A stretch of 64,000 nucleotides of DNA from a bacterium (GCA_030425045.1 JAUHVL010000004.1:62001-126000), one strand, 5' to 3'; shown: positions 1-9,447, counted from the stretch's first letter. A program made the numbers and translations. Notes: generated from the sequence alone by a model not told the origin.

Positions 1-1
1 A

Positions 2-2497
2 GAAGCAGGAGCAATTACAGGAAGTAAGTCTGGAAAACTGTTAGCCGAGGTTGTTGAGGCGAGAGGAAACTATAAAGCGCTTAACTTTATTGACGTCAAC
101 CAAAAAAATACGGCTCATTTTGACGAAGGCTTTTTACCTACTGGTATTTATGTAAAAGAAAATCTCAAACTTTCTTTTAAGAAGTTTGATAACGAAACAA
201 CCACTGAAAGAGATGTTATTTTTGATGTAACAGCATGTCTTGGAAGAAAAGATGGTAAATCAATAGGCCTTAGGAATATTGAAGTTCATAAGATTAGAAG
301 AGAACTTGATCAAAACACAGGACGTCTTCCTCTTGTTGATAGTGAGCAATTTACGAGAAGTGAACGAGTTACAACGAAAATCAATCTCCAAACATCACAA
401 TGTCTCACTTGGGAAGATAGTTTTCGCCACAAATACTTTGTACCCGAAAGAAAGGCCATCGTTAGCTTTATTTTAAAAAATGAAGATATAGGTCTCAATG
501 AAGAAGTCGATGTCATGATCAACCCGTGGGACTTTGGTTGGACCTTTGGGAGAGACGCTCGAATTCAAGAAGAAGAAGCCAAGTTAAGAGAATCAGAAGA
601 AACCAGACCCGCTTCAAAATTCTTCCTTCGTAATTATCGCTTTATAGAACAAGGTACATCATACAAGATTGATAAATTTATGAACCTTCATCAAGTGGCG
701 CACATGAGGTTTTCTCTTGATCCAAAAGTGGAGAGGCCAAGTTCTCAAACGAAAGGGATTAATCAAGTTGAAGATCTTCGTAAAGGTCCCTACTTGCTAA
801 GAATATTAATCCGAAGAAATGATGTTGAAGATCAAGATGCTGTTCACGAATATATTGCCCATGCACAAACGATTGCGACTGTTACCAAAGGTAGTATGAC
901 GGCGGACTTAGATCTTGTTTTAAGCGAACAAGAACTTTTTAGATCACGTAATAGAATTCTTATCGAATTTGCCACTGTAGATGAGAATAAAATTGAACCT
1001 ATTAATGCAACTCACTTCAAACCTAAAGACGGCGAAACTTATGAAAGTGTAATCGACTATTCCTCGGGATTAAAGCCTGCCATATTTGAAGGACCCGTAA
1101 TCCTGTCTAGTTCCTCAGGTGCTAATAGGGTTGAGCCCTTTACAATAAAAAATCTTTCAAGACTCAAAGAAACAATGAACCGTCGTTTTAATCCGACCTT
1201 TCCTGATAATTATGTCGAGAAGCTTATTGATAATGTCTCAGATGAGTATGTAACGTTAAAGTCACTTATTGATTTAGGTGAAGTAAAAAAAGCTGCTGAT
1301 CGTGAGTTCCACCAAAGACTTGTAAATGACTATGTTAAGTTTAATAATTACCAACCAATCTATCTTGAGAATCAGGATGTTAGGTCAGACTTTTTGACGA
1401 CATTAAGAGACTTAGAAAGAAAATATCCCTATAAATCAACCAGAGCGAGAGAACATCAAAACGATATTCTTGATAAGTTTTTAGATGATCCTCATGGACA
1501 ATCCAAGTTCCAAGAGTCTCTTTGTTATTATTTTTTAAATGAGATGATCTACAACCACGAGTATGAAGGAAAAAGACTTGGGGATATTTTAGGAAGAAGT
1601 AGACGATCTTCTTTTATGATGAATTGTATCAACTGGACAAAAGCTCCCCTCTTTGATCGATGGATGCATAATGATGAGGGAATTAACGATACACCTATTT
1701 TAAAGCGACTCGGATCTATCATTAAACCTAGCTTTAATTTTACAAGAATTTATATGCCAGATCATGTGGAACAAATTCATCACGAAGGTGGCATCCCCTA
1801 CAGTTATGGTATTAAAACAGGTTATTCACTCAGTAGATCCTATGGCTGGAAAACAAGCTTCAGTTTTGGGGGAAAAAGTCCAACAATTGGCGGTATCTTC
1901 GGTCTCTCTGGCGGAACGGGACCTGGATGGGGATGGTCTCGAGGATCATCAACAGGAACAGGTTTTGGACTTAGTCTTGATATTGAAGAAAATATTGAAC
2001 TTGTTAAAATGAGTAAGACGAGACAATGTCTTTCTGTGAGACTATCACCACATCTTATCAATTCATCACTACTAAGGCCTACACGTAAGTCGCTATCAGG
2101 GGATGAAAGTCTTGATGAATATATTGAAGGACTCATCAGAACAAAGGGTCTGCTCTTTTGTTCGGCTAAACAAGATAAGCCCATAGAGAAAATTGAGTAT
2201 TATTATTACATGGAGCAAAAGAAAGGCCCAGGAATTCTACAAGACCCAACAGATATCAGAAACAGACAAATAAAAATTAAAATTCGAGGTCGTAACGAGT
2301 TTTATACTTTTATAAAGAATTTCGAAGGGGAGCTCAAAACTCCTGAAAATATCTTTGCAACAACGGAGCCTGAAATGTTTGGACGAGTTTATCTCTACAT
2401 GAAAGATAACGTAAACAGTGTTCCTGCAAGTTATCCCGGTGTCTACGTTGACCTGAATGAATCATCAGACATTTATCGTTCTTTCTATGCGCGATAA
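2..2497 (+). CDS. 5'-truncated large protein of unknown function with Gly-rich segment
   Basis: The reading frame is open from base 2 to a TAA at 2497, so the start lies outside the window and 831 residues are visible. An in-frame ATG at 515 is not a likely start because the 171 codons before it read as normal protein. I recognise no named family. The visible part is largely hydrophilic beta/alpha sequence. A Gly/Ser/aromatic-rich stretch (about visible residues 595-660) has repeated GFG/GYG-type motifs, as in surface or secreted proteins, and is followed by a charged C-terminal domain. No membrane segment is visible, so a surface or periplasmic location is only an inference. The next gene, on the same strand, is 37 bp downstream. 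Confidence 0.8.
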   Translation, partial: EAGAITGSKSGKLLAEVVEARGNYKALNFIDVNQKNTAHFDEGFLPTGIYVKENLKLSFKKFDNETTTERDVIFDVTACLGRKDGKSIGLRNIEVHKIRRELDQNTGRLPLVDSEQFTRSERVTTKINLQTSQCLTWEDSFRHKYFVPERKAIVSFILKNEDIGLNEEVDVMINPWDFGWTFGRDARIQEEEAKLRESEETRPASKFFLRNYRFIEQGTSYKIDKFMNLHQVAHMRFSLDPKVERPSSQTKGINQVEDLRKGPYLLRILIRRNDVEDQDAVHEYIAHAQTIATVTKGSMTADLDLVLSEQELFRSRNRILIEFATVDENKIEPINATHFKPKDGETYESVIDYSSGLKPAIFEGPVILSSSSGANRVEPFTIKNLSRLKETMNRRFNPTFPDNYVEKLIDNVSDEYVTLKSLIDLGEVKKAADREFHQRLVNDYVKFNNYQPIYLENQDVRSDFLTTLRDLERKYPYKSTRAREHQNDILDKFLDDPHGQSKFQESLCYYFLNEMIYNHEYEGKRLGDILGRSRRSSFMMNCINWTKAPLFDRWMHNDEGINDTPILKRLGSIIKPSFNFTRIYMPDHVEQIHHEGGIPYSYGIKTGYSLSRSYGWKTSFSFGGKSPTIGGIFGLSGGTGPGWGWSRGSSTGTGFGLSLDIEENIELVKMSKTRQCLSVRLSPHLINSSLLRPTRKSLSGDESLDEYIEGLIRTKGLLFCSAKQDKPIEKIEYYYYMEQKKGPGILQDPTDIRNRQIKIKIRGRNEFYTFIKNFEGELKTPENIFATTEPEMFGRVYLYMKDNVNSVPASYPGVYVDLNESSDIYRSFYAR

Positions 2498-2534
2498 TCT
2501 TGACTAAACTCTAAGCATCAAGTCTACTAGGCCT

Positions 2535-4031
2535 ATGCAAAAACTTGATGCTTTGTTTGATTGGATAATTCAAAATCAAAAGATAATTTTAATCTCACTT
2601 TTTACGATTATTTTCATTTACTGTTATTGGTGTACATATTCGCTCTATGCCAGAGGTGGATTTAATTATCATGATCTCGGTTTTATTAATGATTTTGCCG
2701 GCAATGCTGCTCATATGGGAAAGCCTTTTTATTTATCAGTAAAAGCTCTCGGGCAACAAAACCATTTAGCAACGCACGCAACATTTTCTCTCTTAATCCT
2801 CGTTCCTTTTTATATGTTTATTCATTCACCTTTTTTACTACTAGGGGCAGGTTTAATTTTTATTTTTTTAACTATTCCCTTTATATTTAGACAATTTGAA
2901 TATTTCGTTGGTGATCTCTATAAAAACTTCAAATTTCAAAATGCGATACTACCAATCGTTTTTCTCATTTCAATTTCTCTTAATAAGTATTTAAAGTCAG
3001 TTATGACTTCAGGGCATTTTGAGTTCTTCTTTTTCTTTTTTGCCTGTATCTACCTCACTGCACTAATTAAAAAATGGAATATTTGGATAACTCTTTTATG
3101 TTTTATTGGAGCCGTTGGAACACGAGAAGATCATGGTATCTATTTAGGATTAACGACCCTCTCACTATTCTTCTTACCTCAAGATCTCAAGCCTCAGGAT
3201 TCAAACTTCAATAAAAAAGTTGGACTCTTCGCTTTCTCATCTTTCTTGTTTACGATTTTATGTTTTAAAGTTTTTATGCCCTACTTTTCAATTGTTGAAG
3301 CCGAACCAGGTAAAATAAGTAAAGCGGTGGCCCTTTACTGGAGCCACTGGGGAACAAGCTATAAAGAAATTGTTCTTAATATGCTCTTGAACCCTCACAA
3401 AGTTTTTATGGCCGCTTGGTCGGGTGACGGCTTTTATCAAATCAATAGATCATTTTGTTTTGCAACACTCATAAATCCCTTTATGTTCTTTTTTAATAAT
3501 GTAGGAGCTTTTATTCAATATACATCATCCGATGTCTACAAAGTTGACTTAGCCTTTTACAACTCGGCCATGTTTTTGCCAGGGCATATTCTTTGCTACT
3601 TAGTTGGAATGAGAAAAATTCTTCAGTGGTTTTCGCAGTATAAGAATATTCTACTTCGAGCTGTTTTTATTTTCGTTCTTTACTCTCCTGCAGCAGTAAA
3701 CATTTGGAAAATCGACAAACTCGTTTATCTCTCTCCAGGTCCCTTTCTTCCACTTCCCACTAATGAATTTACAAAAGATATTTCAAATATTAGCGACTAT
3801 TTTAAAGAAAACCCTCATCTCAAAACCGCTTATTCAACGTTTAACTACCTTGCTTATATTCCAAATAATATCCAAAAATTTGATGATCAAAGAGTTTATG
3901 ATGCCGATGTTATGGTAATTCCAGAAAGCCAAATCGACCATTATTCTCGTAATTTCAATTTAACTGCCTATTCTGAATTCAAAAGAGGTAGGTTAATCTT
4001 CCTCACCAAGTCTAATAGAACAAAAAATTAA
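2535..4031 (+). CDS. DUF2079-type polytopic membrane protein
   Basis: A 498-residue protein with roughly ten hydrophobic segments spread along its length. An early loop containing FNYHDLGFINDF and a GTREDHGIYLG motif near the middle match the acidic-loop signatures of DUF2079 membrane proteins, which are thought to be distant GT-C glycosyltransferase relatives. The last ~80 residues are soluble, as in that family. The substrate cannot be deduced. It follows the Gly-rich gene by 37 bp and may be co-transcribed with it, since no terminator is visible between them. It converges on the gamma-glutamyltransferase gene 23 bp downstream. Confidence 0.75.
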   Translation: MQKLDALFDWIIQNQKIILISLFTIIFIYCYWCTYSLYARGGFNYHDLGFINDFAGNAAHMGKPFYLSVKALGQQNHLATHATFSLLILVPFYMFIHSPFLLLGAGLIFIFLTIPFIFRQFEYFVGDLYKNFKFQNAILPIVFLISISLNKYLKSVMTSGHFEFFFFFFACIYLTALIKKWNIWITLLCFIGAVGTREDHGIYLGLTTLSLFFLPQDLKPQDSNFNKKVGLFAFSSFLFTILCFKVFMPYFSIVEAEPGKISKAVALYWSHWGTSYKEIVLNMLLNPHKVFMAAWSGDGFYQINRSFCFATLINPFMFFFNNVGAFIQYTSSDVYKVDLAFYNSAMFLPGHILCYLVGMRKILQWFSQYKNILLRAVFIFVLYSPAAVNIWKIDKLVYLSPGPFLPLPTNEFTKDISNISDYFKENPHLKTAYSTFNYLAYIPNNIQKFDDQRVYDADVMVIPESQIDHYSRNFNLTAYSEFKRGRLIFLTKSNRTKN

Positions 4032-4054
4032 AGAAGCGGTAATCTCGATACGAG

Positions 4055-5755
4055 CTATTCACCTACAGCGATTCCTCGCCCTCGAGCATCGCTAACACCG
4101 ATGAGTTTAGAATTTTCTCTAGCGATCGCTTGGACTTTACACCAGATTCCACCCTCTTTAAATTGATGGCCACGAGTCTTTAAATCAGCAAGAGTTTTCT
4201 CTGGAAAACCCTCCTCAATCCAAATTTTATCGGGATGCCATTGATGATGGTACCGTAAGGCCATTACTGAGTCATAAAGAGGTAACTTATGTTCAATATA
4301 ATTTAAGATTGTTTGTGCAACACAAGTCAGAATTCGAGTTCCGTTTGGCGTCCCTAAGGCCATAACAACTTCTCCATCTTTCATCACAATAGATGGTGAC
4401 ATACTACTCAAGGGTCTTTTTTCAGGCTCCACGAGATTTTTACTTCCCCCCACAGCTCCAAAAAGATTAATCGCACCTGGCTTCGTTGAAAAATCATCCA
4501 TTTCATTATTTAAAAAGAATCCAGCACCTGAAACGACAAGTCCGGACCCAAAAAAGCCATTCACTGTTTGAGTGGAAGAAATAACATTTCCTTTGTCATC
4601 CATGATTGTGAAATGAGTTGTATGATCAGCTTCTTTTTTTGAAAATTTTCCAGGATAAACATCTTCTTTGCTTCTTGCTTTATCAGTTAACTTACTACGA
4701 ACTTCCTCTGCATAACCTTTCGAAGTCAAACCATACACAGGCACATGAACGAAGTCAGCGTCACCCAAATGTTTCGCTCGATCGGCAAAAGCTTGCTGCA
4801 TTGCTGATGCTGTGTAGTGAATCGTTTTAGGATTTTGGATTCCCCATGACTTCAAATCAAATTTTTCTAAAATATTCAATATTTGAATAATGTGAATCCC
4901 TCCAGAACTTGGAGGTGGCATCGAAATTATTTTATACCCTTTATACTCTCCTGTAATTGGAGTTCTCTGTTTAACATTATATAAATCAAGATCTTTTTGA
5001 GAAATAAGACCATTCCATTTTTTATTTTCATTTATTATCTGTCTTGCAACTTGCCCACGATAAAAACCATCTCTTCCAAAAACGGCTATTGACCTTAAGG
5101 TATTAGCTAAATCTTTTTGAATCAGCCTATCTCCCTCTTTTAAAACATTACCACTTTTAAAAAATATTTTTCTTGTACTTGGATATGAGAATAACACTTT
5201 CTCTCTAACCTCAAGAGCAAAGGCTAACTCCGGGTATACTGTAAATCCATTTTCGGCTAAATCAATTGCTGGTGCAATAACATCCTTCAAAGGTAAGGCA
5301 CCTTCTTTTTGATGTATTTCTAAAATCCCTGCAACTAAGCCCGGAACACCTGCTGCAAATATTCCATCACGAGATTTATTTTTAATTTCATTGCCTTTTT
5401 TATCTAAGAATATTTTTGAATGTGATCTCAAAGGAGCTTTCTCACGAAAATCCCATGCTTTAATTTTATCTGCTGATTTTTGCAGAAGAAAACCGCCACC
5501 ACCAATACCCGTCGACTGTGGCCGCTCTACGGACAAAACAAATGTGATCGCCGTTGCTGCATCTACAATATTCCCACCTTTTTCAAACATCTTTTTTCCG
5601 GCCAAAGATGCATGTTTCCCAGGAGTCGTAATCATATATTTAGAGCCAACAGCTTCATGCTCTTTTCGAGTTTGATTTTTACCTAATTTTGCAAGTTTGT
5701 AATTTGTAGAGCAAGAGACAAGAGAGACAAGAATAATTAACGTTTTTAAATACAT
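4055..5755 (-). CDS. ggt: Gamma-glutamyltransferase, predicted lipoprotein
   Basis: This enzyme hydrolyses or transfers the gamma-glutamyl group of glutathione and related peptides in the periplasm or at the membrane. The protein is 566 residues from the ATG at 5755, normal for the family. The N-terminus is hydrophobic and ends in a lipobox, LVSC at residues 12-15, so it is probably a lipoprotein; most family members are soluble. The autoprocessing nucleophile is visible as Thr379 in TTHFTIMDD, followed by PLSSMSPS and GTPNGTRI loops of the small subunit. The start overlaps the stop of the HAD gene by 10 bp (ATGTATTTAA), which suggests translational coupling. A longer in-frame start at 5788 would bury the signal peptide and is less likely. 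Confidence 0.93.
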   Translation of the reverse strand: MYLKTLIILVSLVSCSTNYKLAKLGKNQTRKEHEAVGSKYMITTPGKHASLAGKKMFEKGGNIVDAATAITFVLSVERPQSTGIGGGGFLLQKSADKIKAWDFREKAPLRSHSKIFLDKKGNEIKNKSRDGIFAAGVPGLVAGILEIHQKEGALPLKDVIAPAIDLAENGFTVYPELAFALEVREKVLFSYPSTRKIFFKSGNVLKEGDRLIQKDLANTLRSIAVFGRDGFYRGQVARQIINENKKWNGLISQKDLDLYNVKQRTPITGEYKGYKIISMPPPSSGGIHIIQILNILEKFDLKSWGIQNPKTIHYTASAMQQAFADRAKHLGDADFVHVPVYGLTSKGYAEEVRSKLTDKARSKEDVYPGKFSKKEADHTTHFTIMDDKGNVISSTQTVNGFFGSGLVVSGAGFFLNNEMDDFSTKPGAINLFGAVGGSKNLVEPEKRPLSSMSPSIVMKDGEVVMALGTPNGTRILTCVAQTILNYIEHKLPLYDSVMALRYHHQWHPDKIWIEEGFPEKTLADLKTRGHQFKEGGIWCKVQAIARENSKLIGVSDARGRGIAVGE

Positions 5756-6339
5756 AACTCTTTGTAGCCCTCTTCTAAATTTTTCCAAACATAATCTGGT
5801 TCGATTTTTTCATCATTATGGCCGCCCTCAAAATTAACCAAAGCCGTCTTCACGCCCACAAGCTTTCCAACTTGGACATCTGAGATAAGACTATCACCAA
5901 CCATCAGAGTTCTATCTTTATCTAGGTTCATTTTTTCTACTATTATCTCTAACCCTTGAGGATGTGGCTTAGGAATCGAACAATCACGACCCATGATCAT
6001 ATCAACGGACAACTGTTTTGCATTTAAAACTGCTTCAATATTTTTTTTCGTATTACGAGAGTAAATAGCACATTTAATATTATGATTTCTCAAATAAGAA
6101 AACCACTCAACAGCTCCGGGATAGAGTTCCGTTTGGGCCATCTGTTGTTCTTCAAGCCTAAGTAAACCTCTCGTTTTCTCAGCCTGTATTTCTGAAGGTA
6201 ATGTATGAAGGTATTCTATAATTTCAAAATATTCACAATCTAAACTCAATTGTTCACACCATGAAACAAGAACATCACGAGATATTCCGCTATCACCCAA
6301 AGTTCCATCGAAGTCAAAAACGATGGCATCAAACTTCAT
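5746..6339 (-). CDS. HAD-superfamily phosphatase, phosphoglycolate phosphatase-like
   Basis: A 197-residue cytosolic hydrolase. The nucleophile motif is FDFDGTLGD at residues 8-16, with the two Asp of motif I. Motif II is the SRN of AIYSRN, the Lys is in SIPKPHPQG, and the Asp motif is LMVGDSLISD. An alpha-helical cap lies between motifs I and II, as in subfamily I (Gph/PpaX-like) enzymes. The likely reaction is dephosphorylation of a small phosphometabolite; the substrate cannot be read from sequence. The start overlaps the upstream RelA/SpoT-like gene by 11 bp and the stop overlaps the ggt start, so the three genes form one tightly coupled unit. Confidence 0.88.
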   Translation of the reverse strand: MKFDAIVFDFDGTLGDSGISRDVLVSWCEQLSLDCEYFEIIEYLHTLPSEIQAEKTRGLLRLEEQQMAQTELYPGAVEWFSYLRNHNIKCAIYSRNTKKNIEAVLNAKQLSVDMIMGRDCSIPKPHPQGLEIIVEKMNLDKDRTLMVGDSLISDVQVGKLVGVKTALVNFEGGHNDEKIEPDYVWKNLEEGYKELCI

Positions 6340-7537
6340 CTGGAATTAAACCTTTAAAAAGTCTTTTGGCCGCAGATTGCAACTGATTCTTTTTATATTC
6401 GACGTGAGAAGCCTCACCTTCTGAATTAATTTGATGTGCTTTTTCATCAACAATTTGCACTTCATAAGGATAAAAGAATCGAACATCTCTAGAAATTAAC
6501 GACATATCCATATCTAATACTTTTTTAGCTAGTTCGTTATCTTCGTCCTCTTTAGCGATTGCTTTCGCATCTTTCCTAAGTTCACTAAAGTCATTTAGAA
6601 ATGGATTTTTATATTTTATCAAGTGCCGGCAAGTAAATTGAATACTTTGATATGAGCTCGAGCTATGTCGATTCATCCGATCATCAGTTAAACCAACCGG
6701 GGACTTATCAATCGCTTTTTCCATAGCAACTAAAAAGTCTTCTTCGCTTAATTTCTCTCGCATTGCTTTTTTCATTAAACGAGTATGCTTTTCTTTAAAC
6801 TTTTCAAAGTCAAACATAGTATTTACAGAACGACTTGGCTTAATATTGTGAGGAATAACAACGAAGTTTTCTATTAAAAACTTCATTACACGTACGGTAT
6901 CATACCTGTTCTTAGTAATAATCCTGACTCCAACTCGATCAAAGAGTTCTTCTGCAACATTCTCCGCTTTATGAAGAAGTTTAATAATCACACTATCTCT
7001 AGTTTTTTTAGATTTTGTTGAAAAATCTTCTAACTCAATCCACGTAGAAGAGTCATTTGTCCCAATAAAAAGTCTCTCATCTTGCCGATGAATATATTTA
7101 TAAAATCGATCAAAAATTTGAGTTTGAATAATTGAAAAGTATCCACTTCTCAAATCCTTATCAACATGAAGAATCGTATGCATAATTTTCAGTAAGACTT
7201 CTGCCCACTGAGCGATTTCTCCATGCTCACCCTTTCTTCCCTTTGTTGCCAAAAGAAATAACTTACTCACATCCGTCAAATGAAGAATTTCATCAGGAAT
7301 CGTAAGATTTAGACCATCTTCATTTCCCTCTTTTAGAAAGTATCTTTTTACAAATTGAATCGCTTCTTGAAAGTTTCCAAAAAGCTCTGCTTGAATAATA
7401 GGATCAGAGTAATTTAGGCCATAACCTTGAAGAAACTCTTTAACACTACTTTCTTCAGCCGCAAAGCCGACAAAGAATTTTGCATCTATGGCAGAACGAC
7501 CACCAAGGACTGCGTCCATAGCGTCCCAATCGAACAT
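6329..7537 (-). CDS. RelA/SpoT-fold protein, probable TIGR04552 family
   Basis: A 402-residue soluble protein. The N-terminus (WDAMDAVLGGRSAID) resembles TIGR04552, a family of unknown function in deltaproteobacteria; that assignment is from memory. The second half contains, in order, FDRVGVRII (Asp200), SSYQSIQF (Tyr296), YEVQIV (Glu359) and EGEASHVEYKK. These line up with the (p)ppGpp synthetase core motifs D-x-I-x-x-R, G-Y-x-S-x-H, E-x-Q-x-R-T and A-E-x-G-x-A-A-H-W. Both acidic residues equivalent to the catalytic Asp and Glu of RelSeq are present. The usual RT after E-x-Q is replaced by VD, so activity may differ. No HD hydrolase, TGS or ACT domain is seen. It is first in a unit with the HAD gene and ggt. 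Nucleotide synthesis is an inference. Confidence 0.75.
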   Translation of the reverse strand: MFDWDAMDAVLGGRSAIDAKFFVGFAAEESSVKEFLQGYGLNYSDPIIQAELFGNFQEAIQFVKRYFLKEGNEDGLNLTIPDEILHLTDVSKLFLLATKGRKGEHGEIAQWAEVLLKIMHTILHVDKDLRSGYFSIIQTQIFDRFYKYIHRQDERLFIGTNDSSTWIELEDFSTKSKKTRDSVIIKLLHKAENVAEELFDRVGVRIITKNRYDTVRVMKFLIENFVVIPHNIKPSRSVNTMFDFEKFKEKHTRLMKKAMREKLSEEDFLVAMEKAIDKSPVGLTDDRMNRHSSSSYQSIQFTCRHLIKYKNPFLNDFSELRKDAKAIAKEDEDNELAKKVLDMDMSLISRDVRFFYPYEVQIVDEKAHQINSEGEASHVEYKKNQLQSAAKRLFKGLIPDEV

Positions 7538-7636
7538 ATAATTTGATAAATAGTCCGGTCTTTTAATACAATCCTCTCATAGAAAATTTGCTACCCTATA
7601 TAACGATAGCTGCGGAATGCATTATAGCGATTACGA

Positions 7637-8134
7637 ATGAAAGATAAAAACGCACCAAGTCTGTGGAAACCTGAAATCCTTTTTCTCTCATTATTTGGAA
7701 TTGGATTTATTCCTAAGGCCCCAGGCACATGGGGCACTGTAGCAATGCTCCCTTTTCTCTACCTTTTAACCGTACTCGAAACGCCGCCCTTTCTCCTCGT
7801 TCCCTTTATTATTGTCGTGACTATTATTAGCTCTTTTCTTTCCGAGTATGTTCAAAAGCAAAATGAACTTCACGACCCGGGGTGGATCGTTATTGATGAA
7901 GCACTTGGCATTAGTGTCGCTTGGCTTTTTATGAGTGGTAATCAACCACACCATCTTCTCTTTATTTTCGCTCTGTTCCGTTTCTTCGATATTGTTAAAC
8001 CTTTTCCCATAAACTATCTCGATAAAAATATTAAACACGGTGCAGGAGTCATCATTGATGATATCGTGAGTGGTTTATTTGCAGGTTTAATCTACTCACT
8101 CGGCAATTTTATCTTTCTTCACTTTTACGCTTGA
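7637..8134 (+). CDS. pgpA: Phosphatidylglycerophosphatase A
   Basis: PgpA removes the phosphate from phosphatidylglycerophosphate to give phosphatidylglycerol at the inner membrane. The 165-residue length and motifs fit the family: FIPKAPGTWGT near the N-terminus, DPGWIVIDEALG in the middle, and RFFDIVKPFPI followed by HGAGVIIDDIVSG towards the C-terminus. The acidic residues of these motifs are the expected metal ligands. Three or four hydrophobic helices are visible. No good Shine-Dalgarno sequence precedes the ATG, but the next Met is too far inside. It is divergent from the RelA/SpoT-like gene (99-bp spacer) and ends 187 bp before recA. Confidence 0.93.
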   Translation: MKDKNAPSLWKPEILFLSLFGIGFIPKAPGTWGTVAMLPFLYLLTVLETPPFLLVPFIIVVTIISSFLSEYVQKQNELHDPGWIVIDEALGISVAWLFMSGNQPHHLLFIFALFRFFDIVKPFPINYLDKNIKHGAGVIIDDIVSGLFAGLIYSLGNFIFLHFYA

Positions 8135-8227
8135 CTTACGCATAAATTACGCAGAAAATTTTCTTATAAGACAGACGATCAGTTTTTTAAAGAGCTGGAG
8201 CTTTTTAGTAGGTTTGTTCATTTTTAA

Positions 8228-8245
8228 AGTCTATAATTTTAGACT
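8228..8245 (+). promoter_or_regulatory. Dyad overlapping a -10 box in the recA leader
   Basis: A perfect inverted repeat, AGTCTA-N6-TAGACT, contains TATAAT at 8232-8237, 84 bp upstream of the recA ATG. No convincing -35 lies 16-18 bp upstream. A repressor binding here would cover the -10. Known LexA boxes of Bdellovibrio (TTAC-N3-GTAA) and of Gram-positives are different, so a LexA role is an inference. Confidence 0.4.
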
Positions 8246-8321
8246 ATTAAAAGCTCAAGCACACACAACAGCTGCAAGGGATCCAGCATAGAAAACCACA
8301 TCACAGGAACGAGGAGTTAAG

Positions 8322-9431
8322 ATGGCCCTTTCAAAACAAACCGGTAACGATCAAAAACAAAAAGCTCTTGATCTAGCACTTTCCACAATTGAGAAACAAT
8401 TTGGAAAAGGCGCAATCATGAAACTAGATGGCGACAAAAAAGAAGATAGAATTCCTGCCATCCCAACAGGGTGCCTAGGGTTAGACTTGGCCCTCGGAAT
8501 TGGTGGTATCCCCAAAGGAAGAATTGTAGAAATTTATGGCCCAGAATCATCTGGTAAAACGACACTTACCCTTCATATTGCAGCTGAATGCCAAAAGATG
8601 GGTGGAACCGTTGCTTTCGTTGATGCTGAACATGCTCTCGATACCAACTATGCTGAAAAACTTGGCATGGATATACCTGCTACTTTAATTTCTCAGCCTG
8701 ACTCGGGAGAGCAAGCTTTAGAAATTGCTGATATGCTCGTTCGCTCTGGAGCGGTTGATCTCCTTATCGTTGACTCTGTTGCAGCCCTTACTCCGCGTGC
8801 GGAACTTGAAGGCGACATGGGTGATTCTCATATGGGACTTCAAGCGAGATTAATGTCTCAGGCATTAAGAAAACTTACCGGGTCTATTTCACGTTCAAAC
8901 TGTACTGTTATTTTCATTAACCAATTACGTATGAAAATTGGTGTTATGTTCGGTAACCCAGAGACGACAACTGGTGGTAATGCTCTTAAATTCTATTCAT
9001 CAGTAAGAATTGATATTAGAAGAACTGGCGCTATTAAAGATGGTGATGAGGTTGTTGGAAATAAAACAAAAATAAAAATTGTGAAGAATAAAGTAGCTCC
9101 TCCTTTTAGAGTTATAGAGTTCGATATCATGTATGGAAAAGGGATCTCTAGAGAAGGAGATATTCTAGACTTGGCCGTACAAAATCAAATTGTTGAAAAA
9201 GCTGGAGCATGGTTCTCCTATGAAAATGCTAAGATTGGACAAGGACGTGAAAACGCCAAAACATTCTTAATGGAGCATCCTGAGATTCAGCATGAAATTC
9301 ATCAAAAAATTCTTGCTAAGCATGGGCTAGCAGAAATGCCTATGCCTCAAGAGGGTATTAACGCTGAAACAGGTGAAATCATAGAAGAGGAAGAAGCTCC
9401 TAAAAAGCGTGGAAAGAAAAAACTTCAGTAA
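8322..9431 (+). CDS. recA: Recombinase A
   Basis: RecA forms ATP-dependent filaments on single-stranded DNA for homologous recombination and activates SOS repressor self-cleavage. The 369-residue sequence is the standard protein with a slightly long acidic/basic tail. Walker A is GPESSGKTT (around residue 70), Walker [11 protein letters not shown], loop L1 contains [20 protein letters not shown], and loop L2 contains [15 protein letters not shown]. The tail ends in [13 protein letters not shown]. Strong Shine-Dalgarno GAGGAG lies 7 bp before the ATG. A perfect terminator follows the stop, and recX lies just beyond it. Confidence 0.99.
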   Translation: MALSKQTGNDQKQKALDLALSTIEKQFGKGAIMKLDGDKKEDRIPAIPTGCLGLDLALGIGGIPKGRIVEIYGPESSGKTTLTLHIAAECQKMGGTVAFVDAEHALDTNYAEKLGMDIPATLISQPDSGEQALEIADMLVRSGAVDLLIVDSVAALTPRAELEGDMGDSHMGLQARLMSQALRKLTGSISRSNCTVIFINQLRMKIGVMFGNPETTTGGNALKFYSSVRIDIRRTGAIKDGDEVVGNKTKIKIVKNKVAPPFRVIEFDIMYGKGISREGDILDLAVQNQIVEKAGAWFSYENAKIGQGRENAKTFLMEHPEIQHEIHQKILAKHGLAEMPMPQEGINAETGEIIEEEEAPKKRGKKKLQ

Positions 9432-9447
9432 AAAACCTAAATAGTAT

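Noticed and set aside
279-522. Short open frames overlapping the first gene on both strands
   Set aside because: The frame from base 2 runs through the region without a stop and continues into the protein ending at 2497.
8131-8170. TTGACT ... TATAAG as a recA promoter, and the direct repeat TTACGCA as a LexA box
   Set aside because: The -35/-10 spacing would be 28 bp, and the repeat is direct rather than inverted.
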